Shown: positions 1-13,032, numbered from the stretch's first letter. The stretch is 64,000 nucleotides of DNA from Capillidium heterosporum (GCA_016630905.1 WBMQ01000002.1:1178001-1242000); one strand, 5' to 3'. Made by a program: numbers and translations. The notes: generated from the sequence alone by a model not told the origin.

Positions 1-3000
1 GATGGTGGAATCGGGTGCCCGACTTTCGGAGCGTCTCAAATAGCAACGTAAGTGCCTCGTCTCTCAAAGAGTCGTAGTGGGCATCAATGACCACCTTGGA
101 GAAACCAGATAGGACAGGGAACCACTTGTGGTACAGCGGATCGTAGTTCGAAGCTTCTACCTCACCATTTTCCAAGGGTTCAGTCGATCCTTCACCTAGA
201 AAAGGCTCAACACTCTTTTGCATAAGGTTTATAGCCTCAGTAGCTATATCCTTACTTACCTTGTTAATACCAAAGGCCACCATGCAGTTGATCCCATCTA
301 TAAAGGCCGTGCCCAGGAGGTCGAAATGATCCTCAAAAACGTTTCGGGCCAGTTTGAAAGAAGTAGATAAGATGGAGAGGGAAGGTTGGTAGCTGGAAAG
401 GTAACTCAAAACGGTAAACACCGACTTCCAACCTGATTTGATGTTAGATGCCCTCGAGTTGATCATTTGTGCCAAGGACTGCAATACCAGATCCTGCATA
501 CCAGGGGTATGGTTGTGTCGCGCGATGTGTTCGAACGGCTTCAAGAACTCATGCTGAGTATTGAAATGAGACAGTTCCTCTCGGTCGACGAACTTCATAC
601 TCAATTGACGCAAGGAATCCACAGCTAATGCTGCTACACTGTGATCTTCATGACATCCCACCGTGTTGAAATAGGGCCGCAAGATCTTCCAAATAGGCGT
701 CCATTCTAGACGGATTCGGGTCATGTTGTAGTAAGTGATCTCGACAATCTTCTGTAGACTGAAGGTTCGGGGACGTCCCGGGTAGATCTCCTCGACTTCT
801 TGAAGGGATACGTTACAGAGTGCTCGGTAGAAGTGGACGATGGACATACCACTGAAAGATACACTATTGTTGAAGATTTTGTCCACCTTGACGAGGGTTT
901 CCTGGGTACGGAGCTCCTGGAGTAGGTCACCGATGACAGGTTGACCTCGTAGCTGGGATAGGAGGTTCAGATCTTGGGTTAAGGATAGAGGAGCACCGGT
1001 TACCCGACGCGGGGAAGACGTAACTAGGCCGTCCATAGTCAAAGATTTACGACTCTCGGATCGAGGCTTTTCGACGTAACTGCTGCTGATCGGTTGGTCG
1101 GATTGGTCCCCAAAGAAGTGAAGTTGCTCCATTCTTGAGATAGCTTCCAGAACGAGCTCCCACGATTCATCGAGATACTCTCCGTACAAATGAGCGATGT
1201 TGATCAAAGACTGGGTGCATGCAATATGCTTTGGTCGAAGGGCTTCAACTTTGTTGATGGAAGTAAACTTAATCAGCGATGAGATGAAGGCATTGCGTTC
1301 AATTTCCATAAAGTACATGCTGCTTATGTGGATGGCCCCTGAGAAACCTTCGATGCATAGTTTGACTGATTCACTAGCAAGGTTACCGTCAGGAGTCGAG
1401 TCATGGACATCAACAATCTCTTCGAATATACGGCTGAATGCTGCGATGATGGGGTACCATGCTACTGCGAACATGGGCTTAACGTGGTCAGTGTGTGTTG
1501 CACTGAGAAACATGGAGTTCATAGTTTGGGAGTCGGTTCCTTGGAAAAGAGAGAGCAGCTTCTTCTGCAAGAAGGCGGCCTCTTGGTGGTACCTAATTAG
1601 GCGCTCCTTGGGATCTGACGCGTCGTTGGCGAAATGCTCTTCCTCCATTACGATTTCAGAGTTGGCAATGTCATCGAAAACAGCTGCAAGGAAGCTTTCA
1701 TCAAGATCCTTCCCATTGTTGATCCCCTTGTTGTTCTTGATAAACATGGTTAGGTCCATCCTATTTTTGACCTGGGTGCTGTGCTGATCGGTATTTAGCA
1801 TCATAACCGAGAAAGCCAGAACGTAGGCAGTGTCTGCACTTTCAAATGCATCCGGGTTGGTCTCACAGTATCGATCGGCGAACTTTTCCAAGATACGATC
1901 GATTTGCTGGGCTTCCCGTGGGAGACGGAAGGACTGAAGGAAGGAACGCAAAGCTGAAACGAAGGGTTTGTTGCTAAAGTCGAACTGATCTACAAAGGCG
2001 TGCATTACGCGGACGCATTCGGGCTCTGGACGACCTAAATAGACTCCTATAGCTACCTTACTGAGTTCGTTAACCGAGAAGAAGAAGGATGCGACAGAAA
2101 AGGGATCCTCGCCGACAAGTCCATTGGCTTGGAGCTCAGCCAGGCCTTTCTTAGGGGATTGGTTGAAGTTGTTGATACACTGGACCCAGATTTGTTTTTT
2201 GGAACTATTTTTCTGGATCTTCTCGGGATCGTCGATGTCCTCATTGGAATCAAAAACCGACGGTTCAGGAGTGGTGAAAGAGCTAAAGTTACCCGAATGT
2301 TCCAAGTGGTTTCTGTTTACTACGATAGGAAGCCCTTCATTATTGATAGGCGTGTTTGCGTCACGTGGGGTAGCTACCCTGTGCTCGTTGGACTTGGAAG
2401 CTCCCTTACTCCACTCTACTAAAGAGTTTACGACAGTGACCAGACAGCGTAGACCGCGAACCTTTAACCATTTGTCTTCGGCGATCTCGGCGTCCTGGTT
2501 GGGGTCGGTGAAGATACTGCTCTTAATGGACTGTTGAGAAGGAGCTGGCTTGACCTGCCTTCCTTGAGCGATCTTGGATAATAAGGTCCATCATGTTCTC
2601 GAAGATACTTGACGAGCCTAGGTTGCAGTCATAGTTTACGTACATGTCGACGATGGCCTGGGGGCTCCTGCAGATCTTCATAAGTGCTTGGAGGATCAGA
2701 GACTTTTGATAATAGGTGGAGCTGTGCATATTTATCAATCTTAGGTAAATCTCTTTGAACAGCACCTCGATTTCCGATTTGAGAGAGGCACGGAACGAGC
2801 TAAAAAGTACAATGAAGATGGATAAAGAGAGTTCGAAAACCACTGGGTCAGTAGATATACCGTTGCGCGAGAGAGATACGCATAGATTCTTCTTAAGTAC
2901 CTGTGAGAATCGCGTGTCTGTTTGGAACAGTCGACCAGAGTTGTTTAACATCGATAATATCAACTCGAGAGTAATGGCTCTACTTCTTGAATCGGCAGCT

Positions 3001-4106
3001 AAAGTACTTTCCTGGTCCGAAAGCGTTGCAACCTCGAACCCTAGAGATAGATGACAAAGTAGTTGTAAAACCAGTAAAGAATCTTCTTCTAGCTGCTCCC
3101 TCTTCTTCAATAAAGTTTCTATTGCACTATAACCACTGTTCGTTTGCTTTGGTTGATTCGAATTGACAGCTGTTGAATGCGATATTGAGTCGTTATCGTC
3201 AATCGATTCAGGCTTTATACATCCTTCTTGGAAACTAGAATCGTCCTTATCTGACTTACCATCGCTCTCGTTCACATAGTTCTTTAAACGTTGGTTACAT
3301 TCCTCCATGCGGGATACAACTAAATTTACAACCTGCGTCAACGTCGCCTTGGAGGTGGCCTGGAGTATAGGTTTTGGGGTATATACTGATATGTTAATAA
3401 GAGTTTGAATCATCTTCAATAGGGTGACGCCATGAATCTTTACCGAAGGAGAAGCAAATAAAGTTAGTAAAACCTTGGCTACCTGGAGTTGAATTCCTTC
3501 CTCGGTTTTCGGCCCTACATAGCAGGTACATATAGTTGATATCAGGTCGTCAATTAATTGGTAGTTAACTTGGCCTGCTCTTGGTTTTCCAGGAACTAGC
3601 GGTTCGGTTGCTGAAGCCGGCCATAGTCTGTCAAATTGGGATAGATCGTTGCTCTCTGAGCATTTGAATTGAGTATCAAATGGACTTAAACCATTCTTTA
3701 TAGATAATGGTATCGATATATGTTCCTTTGCTTTACCTTCTTGTTTCGGAAAATCCCAGGATTCACTTCCACTCAACAGGTTGTGAGCCGTCAATTTGTG
3801 GATTGCATCTAAACTAACCTCCTGAATTTTGGGAGGCATCCAGGGCATACAGCCTAACTTATAACATTTGTAGTACCTGTCCCCTATGAAGTCGGGTGAA
3901 ACTGTGTCTTGAACTTGGATGGTATCGGTTTCGTCTTCTTCACCCATAGCCGATGGAGGTGGGGGTAGGGATACTCCACCGATCCTCCGTTGCCGAACCT
4001 GCTCTAAATCTTCGATGGCGAGCTTAGTCAATGACAGCAACTTCTTCTCCTTTTTCGTACTGGCTTCGCTGTGTAGCTTCTGTAAAATTGGGTGTAGTAT
4101 TTCCAT
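1..4106 (-). CDS. SEC7: SEC7/BIG-type Arf guanine-nucleotide exchange factor, partial (C-terminus beyond left edge)
   Basis: Large Arf-GEF that loads GTP on Arf1 at the trans-Golgi. From the ATG at 4106 the frame gives the DCB region, an acidic/Ser-rich linker and the HUS box (NYDC, about 2630). The frame then shifts by one base near 2579-2583 and resumes as SKIAQGR, the sequence expected after the HUS box, and runs without introns to base 1. The Sec7 domain lies at about 2200-1640: FNQSPKKG, FRLPREAQ with the catalytic glutamate, and VMMLNTDQHS. HDS regions follow. The residue before the catalytic Glu is Arg, where Gly is the family norm. The first 527 codons are open, then stop in frame. 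No GT-AG intron fits the junction, so a one-base insertion (sequence error or mutation) is the simplest reading. Family assignment is secure. Confidence 0.9.
2579..2583 (-). other. Apparent +1 frameshift inside SEC7
   Basis: On the minus strand the codons for Met-Met-Asp-Leu are followed by ATTA before TCC AAG ATC GCT (SKIA). One base too many separates two halves of one conserved protein, and no splice signals are present. Confidence 0.75.
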
Positions 4107-5427
4107 ACCATGAAATGCTCTGAAAACAATCGATCCAGTTTCTACAAGTTTAAATTTAATTTGGTTCCGAAATTCATGGACAAATTATAAAGCCGGGATA
4201 AGGTTTGACTCTGATCCGATTTATTAGTCTAATAAAGTAATTTCAAAATTGAGTTATAGGACTTGTAATTCGGAATATAATGGCAATTAAAAGTAGATCA
4301 CCAGCTTGATTGGAGCTGCTCAAATCTAAAGCAGTTTGTATATATTTTAAAACTATAGTAAGAAATTTAAAGAGAACAGATACCTAGCAATATATCCTCT
4401 TTTGTGGTTTTATTTTTAAAATAACAGGCAGAGTATATACAGGTGATTATCTCACAATTGCATATATATAAACCATCATCATAAAAACAAACTGCTTTAG
4501 CTACATTTGATCGATTTCATCTTTTCCAAGTATCAAAACATTTTCTTGCAATTTTCTAATCAATTGAAATCAATTTAGCTCAATTTTAAAATATAAATTA
4601 GTATATTCACAATCAAAGTAAACTAAACTGTTTCATTCATAGCTTTCTTCCAAGCAACCTTTGACTTTGGATCGATTGAAAGGAAGCTATATCTATTGGA
4701 GAAATTAGTCACTTATCCAACCTGGTACTGCCTTCCTTTTATTGGACTTAAAATTGCTGGGGGGAAGCTGTCACTTGATTTCTTCAAGCTTTCTAAATTA
4801 GCTATGGTGTCCAATATATAGCTTGAATTCAATATCATAGTGATTTAAAACTCGTGGCAAAATGTCAAATTTGTATTACAATTTTAAAGATGGTAACCTT
4901 GTTTACTAGCAAAAATATATCATATATCTATACATGTACTAATAAAAGTATGCTTGATAAAAATATATTGGTTCTACCAAACGATAACTTTTAATGTCGA
5001 TTGATAACCTGAACATTTACCTTATTTAAATGTACGTATTTGAAAGACTAAGAAATTTATAATGATGTAATCAAATGGAAATGTATTCTTTCTGTCACAA
5101 GTATAGGAAAGTATAAAACTAAAAGTTAAAAGCAATCAATAGATGTTTATCAACGTTATATTTAAAACAAGTTCATCTTACGCTCTAACTAAAAATACTT
5201 AAGCTTATACAAATTAAAACTGACGTCGTATCCTATCTACTAAACTTTTAAAGCAAACCTATTTAAAGAAAATTTAAAACCTGTACATACATATGCTTAG
5301 CCTTGTAGTGGTACAACTTTCAAACTTCCATTAATTCACAAAAGTTAAATTCAAAATCAAAAGTTTAGTATGCTGGACACTACCATTCAAGATAGCCATT
5401 AGTAAAATGAAGGTACCGGTCGAAAAA
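4107..5427. other. Intergenic, AT-rich
   Basis: Shared region between the 5' end of SEC7 and the 3' end of the 7TM receptor gene. A roughly 58-codon open plus-strand stretch near 4640-4810 could be a remnant of coding sequence, but I recognise nothing in it. The rest shows no gene. Confidence 0.5.
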
Positions 5428-6642
5428 TTAAAAGATTCGAGTCTGGTTAATCAGTCCTTTCTTCTCCCTATACTCTGGAGTATCGATTTGTCGGAAGAGC
5501 TCCTGCGTAGCTATTCGTTCATCTAAATGCTATTTAGCTATAGAGCTTGAAGCAGCACTTACTTAATTCGTAATTTTCATCAAAGGGAATGAAGGGTACT
5601 GATTGATTGCCTTCAATGATACACTGCACTAAAGCCATGTGGAAGGTAGGATCCAACAGGAATGCAATGCAATTGAAGGTACCTACCGAAGCTTGAACAA
5701 TTAACTTACTTAATAGAACAAAACAAACCATTTCCCAAACTAGCCCATACCCTTAGGAAATCGCTGTCATATTCCCCTAAACTAGCTAAACTTCGCACAA
5801 CATATCCACTTAAACAGATGAAGCAAAAAGTTGGGTATAGAGAGCTGCAAGCTATTAAATACTAAATAAAAATAGATGCTTACACTCTTAAAATAAGCTT
5901 CTTGATAAATCGAAGGCGTTTCGATGCAGCGTTAATATCGTCCTCTTGTGAGTTGGAAGTAGTCGGTACTACATTGCTGATGTTTCTGTGCAGCTTCAAA
6001 ATGACTAATAACGCTATGACGAAGCAGTAAACCATAGTTATGACTAATATGACCACCAACAAGAATAGGTTTAATAATTCTTTATACTCGTAGTCTTTTC
6101 TTATAAAACAGTAGCCATGCGCGTCTTTCCCATAGTAGTCTAGAACTAGCTAAATTAGTGTATGCAAAGTATTCATTTACTGTAAGGCGGGGCCGATAGT
6201 GCAAGAGAAAGTCCAATAGAACCAATCCAATAGAGGTACTCCCACTTGGGGTTAAACCGCTTATGCTGTAGGAAGACAAAATGCATGTTGATAGATATAG
6301 TTATGTTTAAGAAGCAGTACAGTTGTCTACCGAATACCCTACCAAAACCTAAAAGATTACAAGTAGGTCCTGGAGGCTCTGTTAAATAGTAAGCACCAAC
6401 AAAATGGTTGATAAAGTCGGTTAGAGCTACTCCGGTTTGAAGACGTAAGCTAATACGGTTGATGAACGATCTTTTGTAAAAAACTAAGCTAGGTTATAGG
6501 TGAAGATGGAAAAAAACTTACATAGTATTGTCATGAACATAAGTGGGATGCAGGAAAAGAACATACTGGTATGGCCTATGTAAGGGACTATTTTGTTGTA
6601 CACCTTTATAAGCTTACTTTGGCCGCTATCTCCATCCATATT
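5428..6642 (-). CDS. Seven-transmembrane receptor-like protein, copy 1 (6 exons)
   Basis: Predicted plasma-membrane receptor of GPCR type; ligand unknown. I join six exons: 6642-6522, 6483-6181, 6139-5884, 5844-5729, 5682-5563 and 5522-5428, giving 336 residues with all phases consistent. Hydrophobic segments alternate with short basic loops. The third loop is the longest and ends in a basic KRLRFIKKLILR stretch, and the tail is cytoplasmic and charged. It matches the gene at 26281-27612 along its length: APPYNYYG against IPPLGYYG, CLSGY against SLSGF, YDSDFLRVWASLGNGTF against YDSDGLQIWAALGLGTF. Several introns fall at equivalent sites, so the two are paralogues. It resembles cAMP-receptor/Git3-like fungal GPCRs in layout, but I cannot place it in a named family. 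Confidence 0.75.
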
Positions 6643-7192
6643 AGCTGGTTGTATAAAGCTGAAAGTTGGATGAAATAGAAGGTCATGGCTCTTGACTTGA
6701 AAATTCAACTTGAGATAGATTGCAAATTCAATTTTAATGATGTTCTTATATATGAAATTTAGTAAGTTGTTCAGGAAAACTCGAGTGAACTTTTATAAAT
6801 TCAGTTGCAAAAACTTATATAGCTTTATTGAACGTAGTAATAGTCTAGTTGTGACCTACCCTCCACTCATCTAAAAAAGGCTAAAGTGACGTATGTGATC
6901 GGTTCCAACTAGAACGGTAAACTTCCGAAATATTGTCGAGACTTGAGTTTTCAAGCTCCAAGCCAATAGAATTTTGATAAAAATATACACACCTAACCGA
7001 CTTTACAATATAAAATATTGCCTTGGACATATGAATACGTTATTAGCTAAACTTTTATAGCTAAGTTGAAAAGTCCTTGCATAATAATCTCGAATTTGAA
7101 ATAAACATTCAGTACCTGTAGAGTTTTTCAGTAGAAATGTGCCAATTCATCCAAATACAAAATTACAAAAACATTTATTTCCAAAACTCAAC
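6643..7192. other. Intergenic, AT-rich
   Basis: Lies between the start of the receptor gene and the end of M64 copy 1. I see only promoter and 3'-flank sequence. Confidence 0.5.
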
Positions 7193-8954
7193 CTAAACAG
7201 TAAAAGTCTTGGAGTCGACAGTATAGCTGTTAGGATCAGATTTGATATCGGGGCTAACCAACTTGACAGTGACCTTCCAACTACCTTTAGCAGGGTTCTC
7301 AATAGTGAACTTGTTGTTATGTTGAGTCTGTACAACGTTGTTGAGAGCCCAAGTGATATCTAGCCTTTCGCCAACAACCTCGTTACCGGCAGGTCGCTTA
7401 GAACCCAAACTCAAAGTGTTGACGGTTACCGAGCTGGTACTAACAGCAACATCATCGATCAAGGAGATACGCTTCAAGAACTGATACCACATACCTTCTT
7501 TGCAGACGTTACAGAAGGAGTTGTGAGTCATGTTACGCATCAAGCAACCGGCGTTGGTAGGGCGGAAGGTCTTACGGCGGCTGACATCCCAGGTGGGGTA
7601 AGCTGAGTAGTAATCATTGTCGGTATGGTACTCAGTTTCGCTTCCAAACTCGTGCAAAGTGACGGAAGCGATCATACGGGGAATATCCCTGTTGGTGGAG
7701 GCAGTCTTAGCACGAACGGTCAAGGTATGGGAGCCAGCAGTGAACCCACTAGTTCCACGCCAGTCGTAGAACTCTCTATCGTCACTTCCTCTAGTAGCCC
7801 AGGGCAAAACTTTACCATCTAGGACGAATTCCAAGCTATCAGCTTGACCAGCAGCGGTTACCGAAGCCAATAAGTACCAACGTTTGTAAGTACCATCGGA
7901 AGTAAAAGTAAAAGTCTTGGAACCCTTGCTCAAATCTTGCCATGGGTACTCCAATAAACGGTAGATAGCCTTCTCCTCCTTCTGGGCGCCCGATAGCCAG
8001 TTCTTCCAGCCTAGGCCGCTGACCGAAGAGGCGGCATTGACTCCAGAGTAAACTTGACCATTGTCATACTCTTCACCAACACTTACAAAGTTGTGGCCCA
8101 TCTCGTGTCTCAAAACGACAGTACCAGTACGAGCTGACTTGGTTGAAATGACAAACTCACCACCTAAGCCACCGTAGTAGTCGTCATTACCGATCAAGGA
8201 AGGATAATCACAGGCATTAGCTCCGGTTAACTGGCAGATCTGTCTAGCGTAGGCCGAGTTCCCAGTGTAGATAGCACGTAGCTGCCCAGCTTCACGGTAT
8301 AGCTTGAAGGGAGTGTTCTTGGCCCCGTTGTAACCAATACCTGAGTCCTGTGATTCGACGTGGATACCCCAGATGTTGAACAAAGGTAACCAGGATTTAA
8401 AGGTAGGACCCTCAAACATATCTTTAGTCAATCGAGTCATGTCATCGAAGAATTTGGTACGTTCAGCAGCTTGATACCCATCACCCATGAAGACGACATC
8501 GATACGGTTGGCAGGGTTGCCACTATAGACGATTTTGCGGACTTCAGGGGCTGCGATACTGGCCCTAGAGTCGCTTGAAGCTGGAGCTTGGACCAAGGTC
8601 TTCTTAGTACAAATGCTGTCGATGTGCGATTTCAAAGCCTGCTCCGACTTGGAGAAGATCTCAATAATGTTAGATTTATCGATGACGGTGAGCTTGGTGT
8701 CGGCAGTACCAGCTACAGCTGGCTTCGTAATTACACTGATGGCGTTTTCCTTATCTTCTAGACCAATATACTTGGGGATTTGGGTCTGAGTGATTATTTC
8801 ACAACCCAAATTTTCATTGCCATTGCGGTAGAGCTTGGCATAGTGGACTGATCCCGACCTACAAAAAGTTAGCCTATGGTAATTGAAGTTTGATTTACAC
8901 TAGGGAAAGTAGTTCGGTAGCGATCAACAAAGAAGTTGTTAAGGAGTATTGCAT
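7193..8954 (-). CDS. Secreted M64 family (IgA-peptidase-like) zinc metallopeptidase, copy 1, intact
   Basis: Exon 1 (8954-8899) encodes a signal peptide (MQYSLTTSLLIATELLSL). A 40-nt intron with GTAAAT donor separates it from exon 2 (8858-7193), giving 573 residues. The zinc motif HEMGHNF, followed by GEEYD, is at about residues 270-283; His270 and His274 are likely ligands and Glu271 the catalytic base. VVFMGDGYQ and GNDDYYGGLGGEF are typical of the peptidase M64 domain. A cysteine pair (NAC, CNVCKEG) suggests disulphides. The C-terminal 100 residues look like a beta-sandwich. Family knowledge: M64 includes a bacterial IgA protease; the fungal substrate is unknown. It is the only intact member of a three-copy tandem array. 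Confidence 0.9.
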
Positions 8955-11255
8955 CGGATAGTTGATTTGTTGCTGTTCAAAGTTTTGAGAATTTGGTAGG
9001 TTTTTATACGGGTTTTGAATCTAAATTATTTTGTGCTTGTGATGCGATGACTAGGACCTACTTCTCGTCACGCTAAATCAACTAATCCGGTGACCCAAGT
9101 AATCCTTTATTTGCATAAAATAGGTTCTGAATCCCGCCAATTTAGCCAATTTCATGAGGGGGTAATTCCAATCTATGTAATTGAACTTTGCCGCTTTATG
9201 TTTATATTGGAGGAAAGAGTGAAGGCGATGTACCATCCACAAGACTTGGAATCCCTTGTTCACCCTATATTTATGAACGTATGTGCATATGTTAAATGTT
9301 TCGAACTTGTTTTACTACTAAATATTTGGAAAGGAATTCCGATACATCAATAAGACTACATTTGATGGAAAAAAATCGATTCGGAACTACTGTTGAGGTG
9401 ATAAAAAATGCAGGTTCACTTGAAATGACCACTGGCACCTCATCATTTTAGTTGACTAGATTTGTTGAATAGAAAGCTAGATTTTGCAAGGTCAAAGGAG
9501 GTGGTCACATTTTGCTAAGCAGCTTTGAGTTTTTTTTACAATCATAAGGTGCTCTAAATTAGAAGAGGTCTTGAGATCCGAGGGGATTGTTTATATGAGG
9601 ATGACTTTATTCGCTGGACTTCTTGAGTCATGTGTAAAAGTTTTGAGGCTAAAAGCTGGCACATCATGTGGATTTGAAGGTTTTGCGGGAGCTGCAAAAT
9701 ATTGCGGATGGCCTTAGAATTCAAAGAAAACCATCTTGATACAAAAGTATAATAGTTGGTGCCAATTAAGGTCCTTTTATAACAATATATTTCTATAGTA
9801 AAATGCTTCTATTGGCTTGCTAATCAATTTATATTCAAATTGCTCATATGTTAAATTTTGTACCTACCAATAGTATATACACACTTCAAATAACGATGCT
9901 CTATGATAGGGAATTTCTTATCAACTTGCGCTAATCCTAAGCTAAGAATATAGCTTATCTATAGGCTTTTAAAGATGAACAAACATTTACAAGCTTATTA
10001 CCAAGCTTACTGGAATGAAAAACAGATATTGTATGTGTGTCGTACATTTAAGCCAAATAGATGGATTGGTTCTAACTCAATGGTCAATGGCTTTGTAGAT
10101 TTGATCTATACAGTTGCACAAAATTTTTAACAAACCTCATCAAGATATGCCCACAGCTTTGAGTTTTCATGCAAAAGCAGAAAATTCAAAAATCAAAGAC
10201 CACTACGCGAACTGCAGCCTACCAACAAAGCTCTTGAAGCTTGGTAGATTGTTTTGATTTTATCAAATTTTAAACCATATAAGCTTTCGATAAAGAAGGA
10301 TATGTCTACGGATATAGTGCTAAGGTCTGCAAATGAGGTAACAAGCATCAGCCTATTTCAAGACGGTGGATTGGTAAGTATGCCAGGATAGTCAATCGTG
10401 TATGAGCAAATCCCTGTCAAGTAATGAGGATTGAAGCTTAGTAAGGTGGTACATATTTTTGATACTGATAGTTACTTACCAAGTAACGAGCAAGGAAAAC
10501 GCATATATATGATGCTGTAAATTTTATACAAACTGATGGATGGTTTGGAATTTAACTTCAATGTCTTGTATAGCCCTTTATTATAATGAACTAAATTAAA
10601 TATGGTCTTAATCGAATCAAGGAAACGGGGATCCCAACTCCAACATGTAGTTAAGGATCTTATAGGTTAGGGAAAGTGATAACTTATAATATAAATTATC
10701 GTAGTTAAGGGTGAAGGCATGGATATGAAAAATATAGCACTATATAAATTGATCTTTAATAAGGATCCGTAAGCAATTTTAGTCTTTCAAATATTGATCC
10801 CTTGTATCAAAATACTGAAAGGATATCGAATAAAGTTTATTGTTAGAAACTCTTACCATATTTCGAAGTGATAGTCTATATTTGAAACAATGTAAAAGTA
10901 ATATTAATTAACACTCTCATACCTTCTCTTTTTCCCATAGGTATATTACAAAATAACAATAGTATATAAATGAATCAGGTTCAAAATCTTGATACTACTT
11001 TTAGATTCGATATTGCTCTTATTTTCAAAGCTTTGGTGGTAAGATTGGAAGAAAGGGCTAATGTTGGATGAATCATAGATTGTCAGCTATAAATTGAATA
11101 TGTATAGCCTGCTGAATGATAGTAAGAGTACCTTTCAGTTTATATTGCTGTTTAAAGATTCCAGCTTTGGCTGTATCTTTCCAGTAAAATACCACTTTTT
11201 CTTTAAAATTCATGTTTATTAATTTGAATATGTAGAAATTTTAGCACAATCAGGT
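8955..11255. other. Long intergenic spacer between M64 copies 1 and 2
   Basis: The proximal 700 bp upstream of copy 1 shares patches (TCACGCTAAAT near 9069; TTTTGAGGCTA near 9639) with the sequence upstream of copy 2 (near 13159 and 13613). The duplicated unit therefore included the promoter. The remaining part is AT-rich without a supported gene; short ORFs at 9078-9353 overlap on both strands and are not convincing. Confidence 0.5.
9001..9009 (-). promoter_or_regulatory. TATA box of M64 copy 1
   Basis: GTATAAAAA on the minus strand, about 47 nt upstream of the ATG. The same element sits at the matching place before copy 2 (13078-13086) and, as GTATAAAAT, before copy 3 (15804-15812). Confidence 0.6.
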
Positions 11256-12343
11256 TTAAGCTTCAACTTTGAAAGTCTTGGAGTCAAAGGTATAGCCATT
11301 AGGATCGGATTTGATTTCAGGATTGACTAAATGCACGGTTACTACCCAGTCACCTAAAGCTGGCTTGTCGACGGTAAACTTGTTCTTGTGTTGCTTTTGT
11401 ACCTTGCCGTTCAAAGTCCAAGTGACCTCTAGACGTTCACCCTTAACTTGGTTGCCAGCAGGTCGCTTGGAGCCCAAGCTCAAAGTGTTGACGGTTACCT
11501 TATCCTTAGATACAACGACATCATCAATAAGAGAGATACGTTTCAGGAACTGGTACCACATACCTTCCTTACACACATTGCAGAAAGAATTGTGGGTCAT
11601 GTTACGCATCAAGCAGCCGGCGTTAGTAGGACGGAAAGTCTTTTGGCGATCGACATCCCAAGTGGGGTAGGCTGAGTAGTAGTCGTTGTCAGTATGATAT
11701 TCTCTTTCACTGCCAAATTCGTGCAAGGTGACAGAGGCAATCATTCTTGGGATATCTTTGTTAGTGGAAGGAGTCTTTGAACGTACGGTCAAGGTATGGT
11801 TGCCCTTAGTGAAACCTTTGGTGCCACGCCAGTCGTAGAATTCACGGTCATCGCTACCACGCGACTTCCAAGGTAAAACTTTACCGTCCAAAACAAACTC
11901 CAAAGAATCAGCTTCACCAGCAGCGGTGACGGAAGCCAAAAGGTACCAACGCTTGTAAGTACCGTCGGAAGTGAAGGTGAGGGTCTTGGAACCTTTGCTC
12001 AGATCTTGCCAGGGATACGCTAACAACCTGTAGATAGCCTTCTCTTCCTTTTGAGGACCAGATAGCCAGTTCTTCCAGCCTAAATCTTTGACAGAGGTGG
12101 CAGCATTGACTCCAGAGTAGACTTGACCATTGTCGTACTCTTCACCGACGTCGACAAAGTTGTGGCCCATCTCGTGCCTTAAAACAACGGTGCCAGTTCT
12201 AGCTGACTTGGTTGAGATAACAAACTCACCACCTAAGCCACCATAGTAGTCGTCATTACCGATCAAGGAAGGGTAGTCACAGGCATTGACTCCAGTCAAT
12301 TGGCAGATCTGTCTAGCATACTCAGCGTTGTCAGTGAAGATAG

Positions 12344-12345
12344 CC
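12344..12345 (-). other. Frameshift 1 in M64 copy 2
   Basis: Copy 1 reads CTACGTGCTATC here, and copy 2 reads CTACGTGGCTATC (minus strand). The additional G shifts the frame to a stop five codons later. Confidence 0.85.
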
Positions 12346-12753
12346 ACGTAGCTGGCCAGCATCACGGTACAGCTTGAAGGGAGTATTCTTAGGGCCATCA
12401 TAGCCGATACCCGAGTCCTGAGACTCAACGTAGATAGCCCAAATGTTGAACAAAGGCAACCAGGATTTGAAGGTAGGACCGTCGAACATATCTTTAGTCA
12501 ATCGGGTGATGTCATCGAAGAATTTGGTACGTTCAGCAGCTTGGTAGCCATCGCCCATGAAGACGACATCAATACGGTTGTCGGGGCTACCACTGTGAAT
12601 AAGCTGTCGAACTTCGGGGGTCGCTACGAGTGCTCGAGAGTCAGCTGAAGCTGGTGCTTGAACCAAGGTCTTCTTAGTACAAATGCTGTCGATGTGGGAA
12701 TTCAAAGCTTGCTCCGACTTGGAGAATATTTCGACAATGTTGCTTTTGTTGAT

Positions 12754-12755
12754 GG
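12754..12755 (-). other. Frameshift 2 in M64 copy 2
   Basis: Minus strand ACAGTCCATCAAC, where the aligned frame needs ACAGTCATCAAC. One extra C separates the N-terminal frame from the rest. Confidence 0.8.
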
Positions 12756-13032
12756 ACTGTAAGTTTAGTATCGGCGGTTGCTGAAACAGCTGGCTTAGTT
12801 AATACGGAAATAGCATTCTCCTTGTCCTCTAAACCGGCATACTTGGGCACCTGGCTCTTGGAGAGGATCTGGCAGCCTAGCGATTGATTGCCATCCTTGT
12901 AAAGTTTGGCGTAGTGGACGGTACCTGATCTATTTATGAGGAATTAGTGAATGTCGAAAAGGTGAATTTAGCTTACACTAGAGATAGTAGTTCGGTGACG
13001 ATCAGTAGTGAAGTCGTCAAAGAGTATTGCAT

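Larger units (their letters stand above)
11256..13032 (-). pseudogene. M64 metallopeptidase copy 2, two apparent single-base insertions
   Basis: Paralogue of copy 1 with the same two-exon layout: exon 1 13032-12977 with signal peptide, GTAAGC donor, exon 2 from 12929. Two frame breaks occur. One base too many lies in the GG at 12754-12755, just before SNIVEIFSKSEQ, and one more in the CC at 12344-12345, just after AGQLR. Outside these, the sequence is intact and well conserved, including the zinc motif HEMGHNF (followed by GEEYD) and the C-terminal domain. Either it is a very recent pseudogene or the insertions are sequence errors and the gene is functional. Purifying-type conservation of the rest favours recent breakage or error. 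Confidence 0.85.

Noticed and set aside
1197..1787. 196-codon plus-strand open frame inside SEC7
   Set aside because: It is antisense to the conserved Sec7 frame and has no protein-like features.
4640..4810. 58-codon open plus-strand stretch
   Set aside because: Protein-like in part, but no family recognised and no splice partners found.
5682..5731. Frameshift or loss of the last membrane segment in receptor copy 1
   Set aside because: A GTTTGT donor at 5728 and acceptor at 5683 restore SLGNGTF in phase and align with copy 2.
9078..9353. Overlapping short open frames on both strands upstream of M64 copy 1
   Set aside because: Lie in the duplicated promoter region and are not conserved as protein upstream of copy 2.
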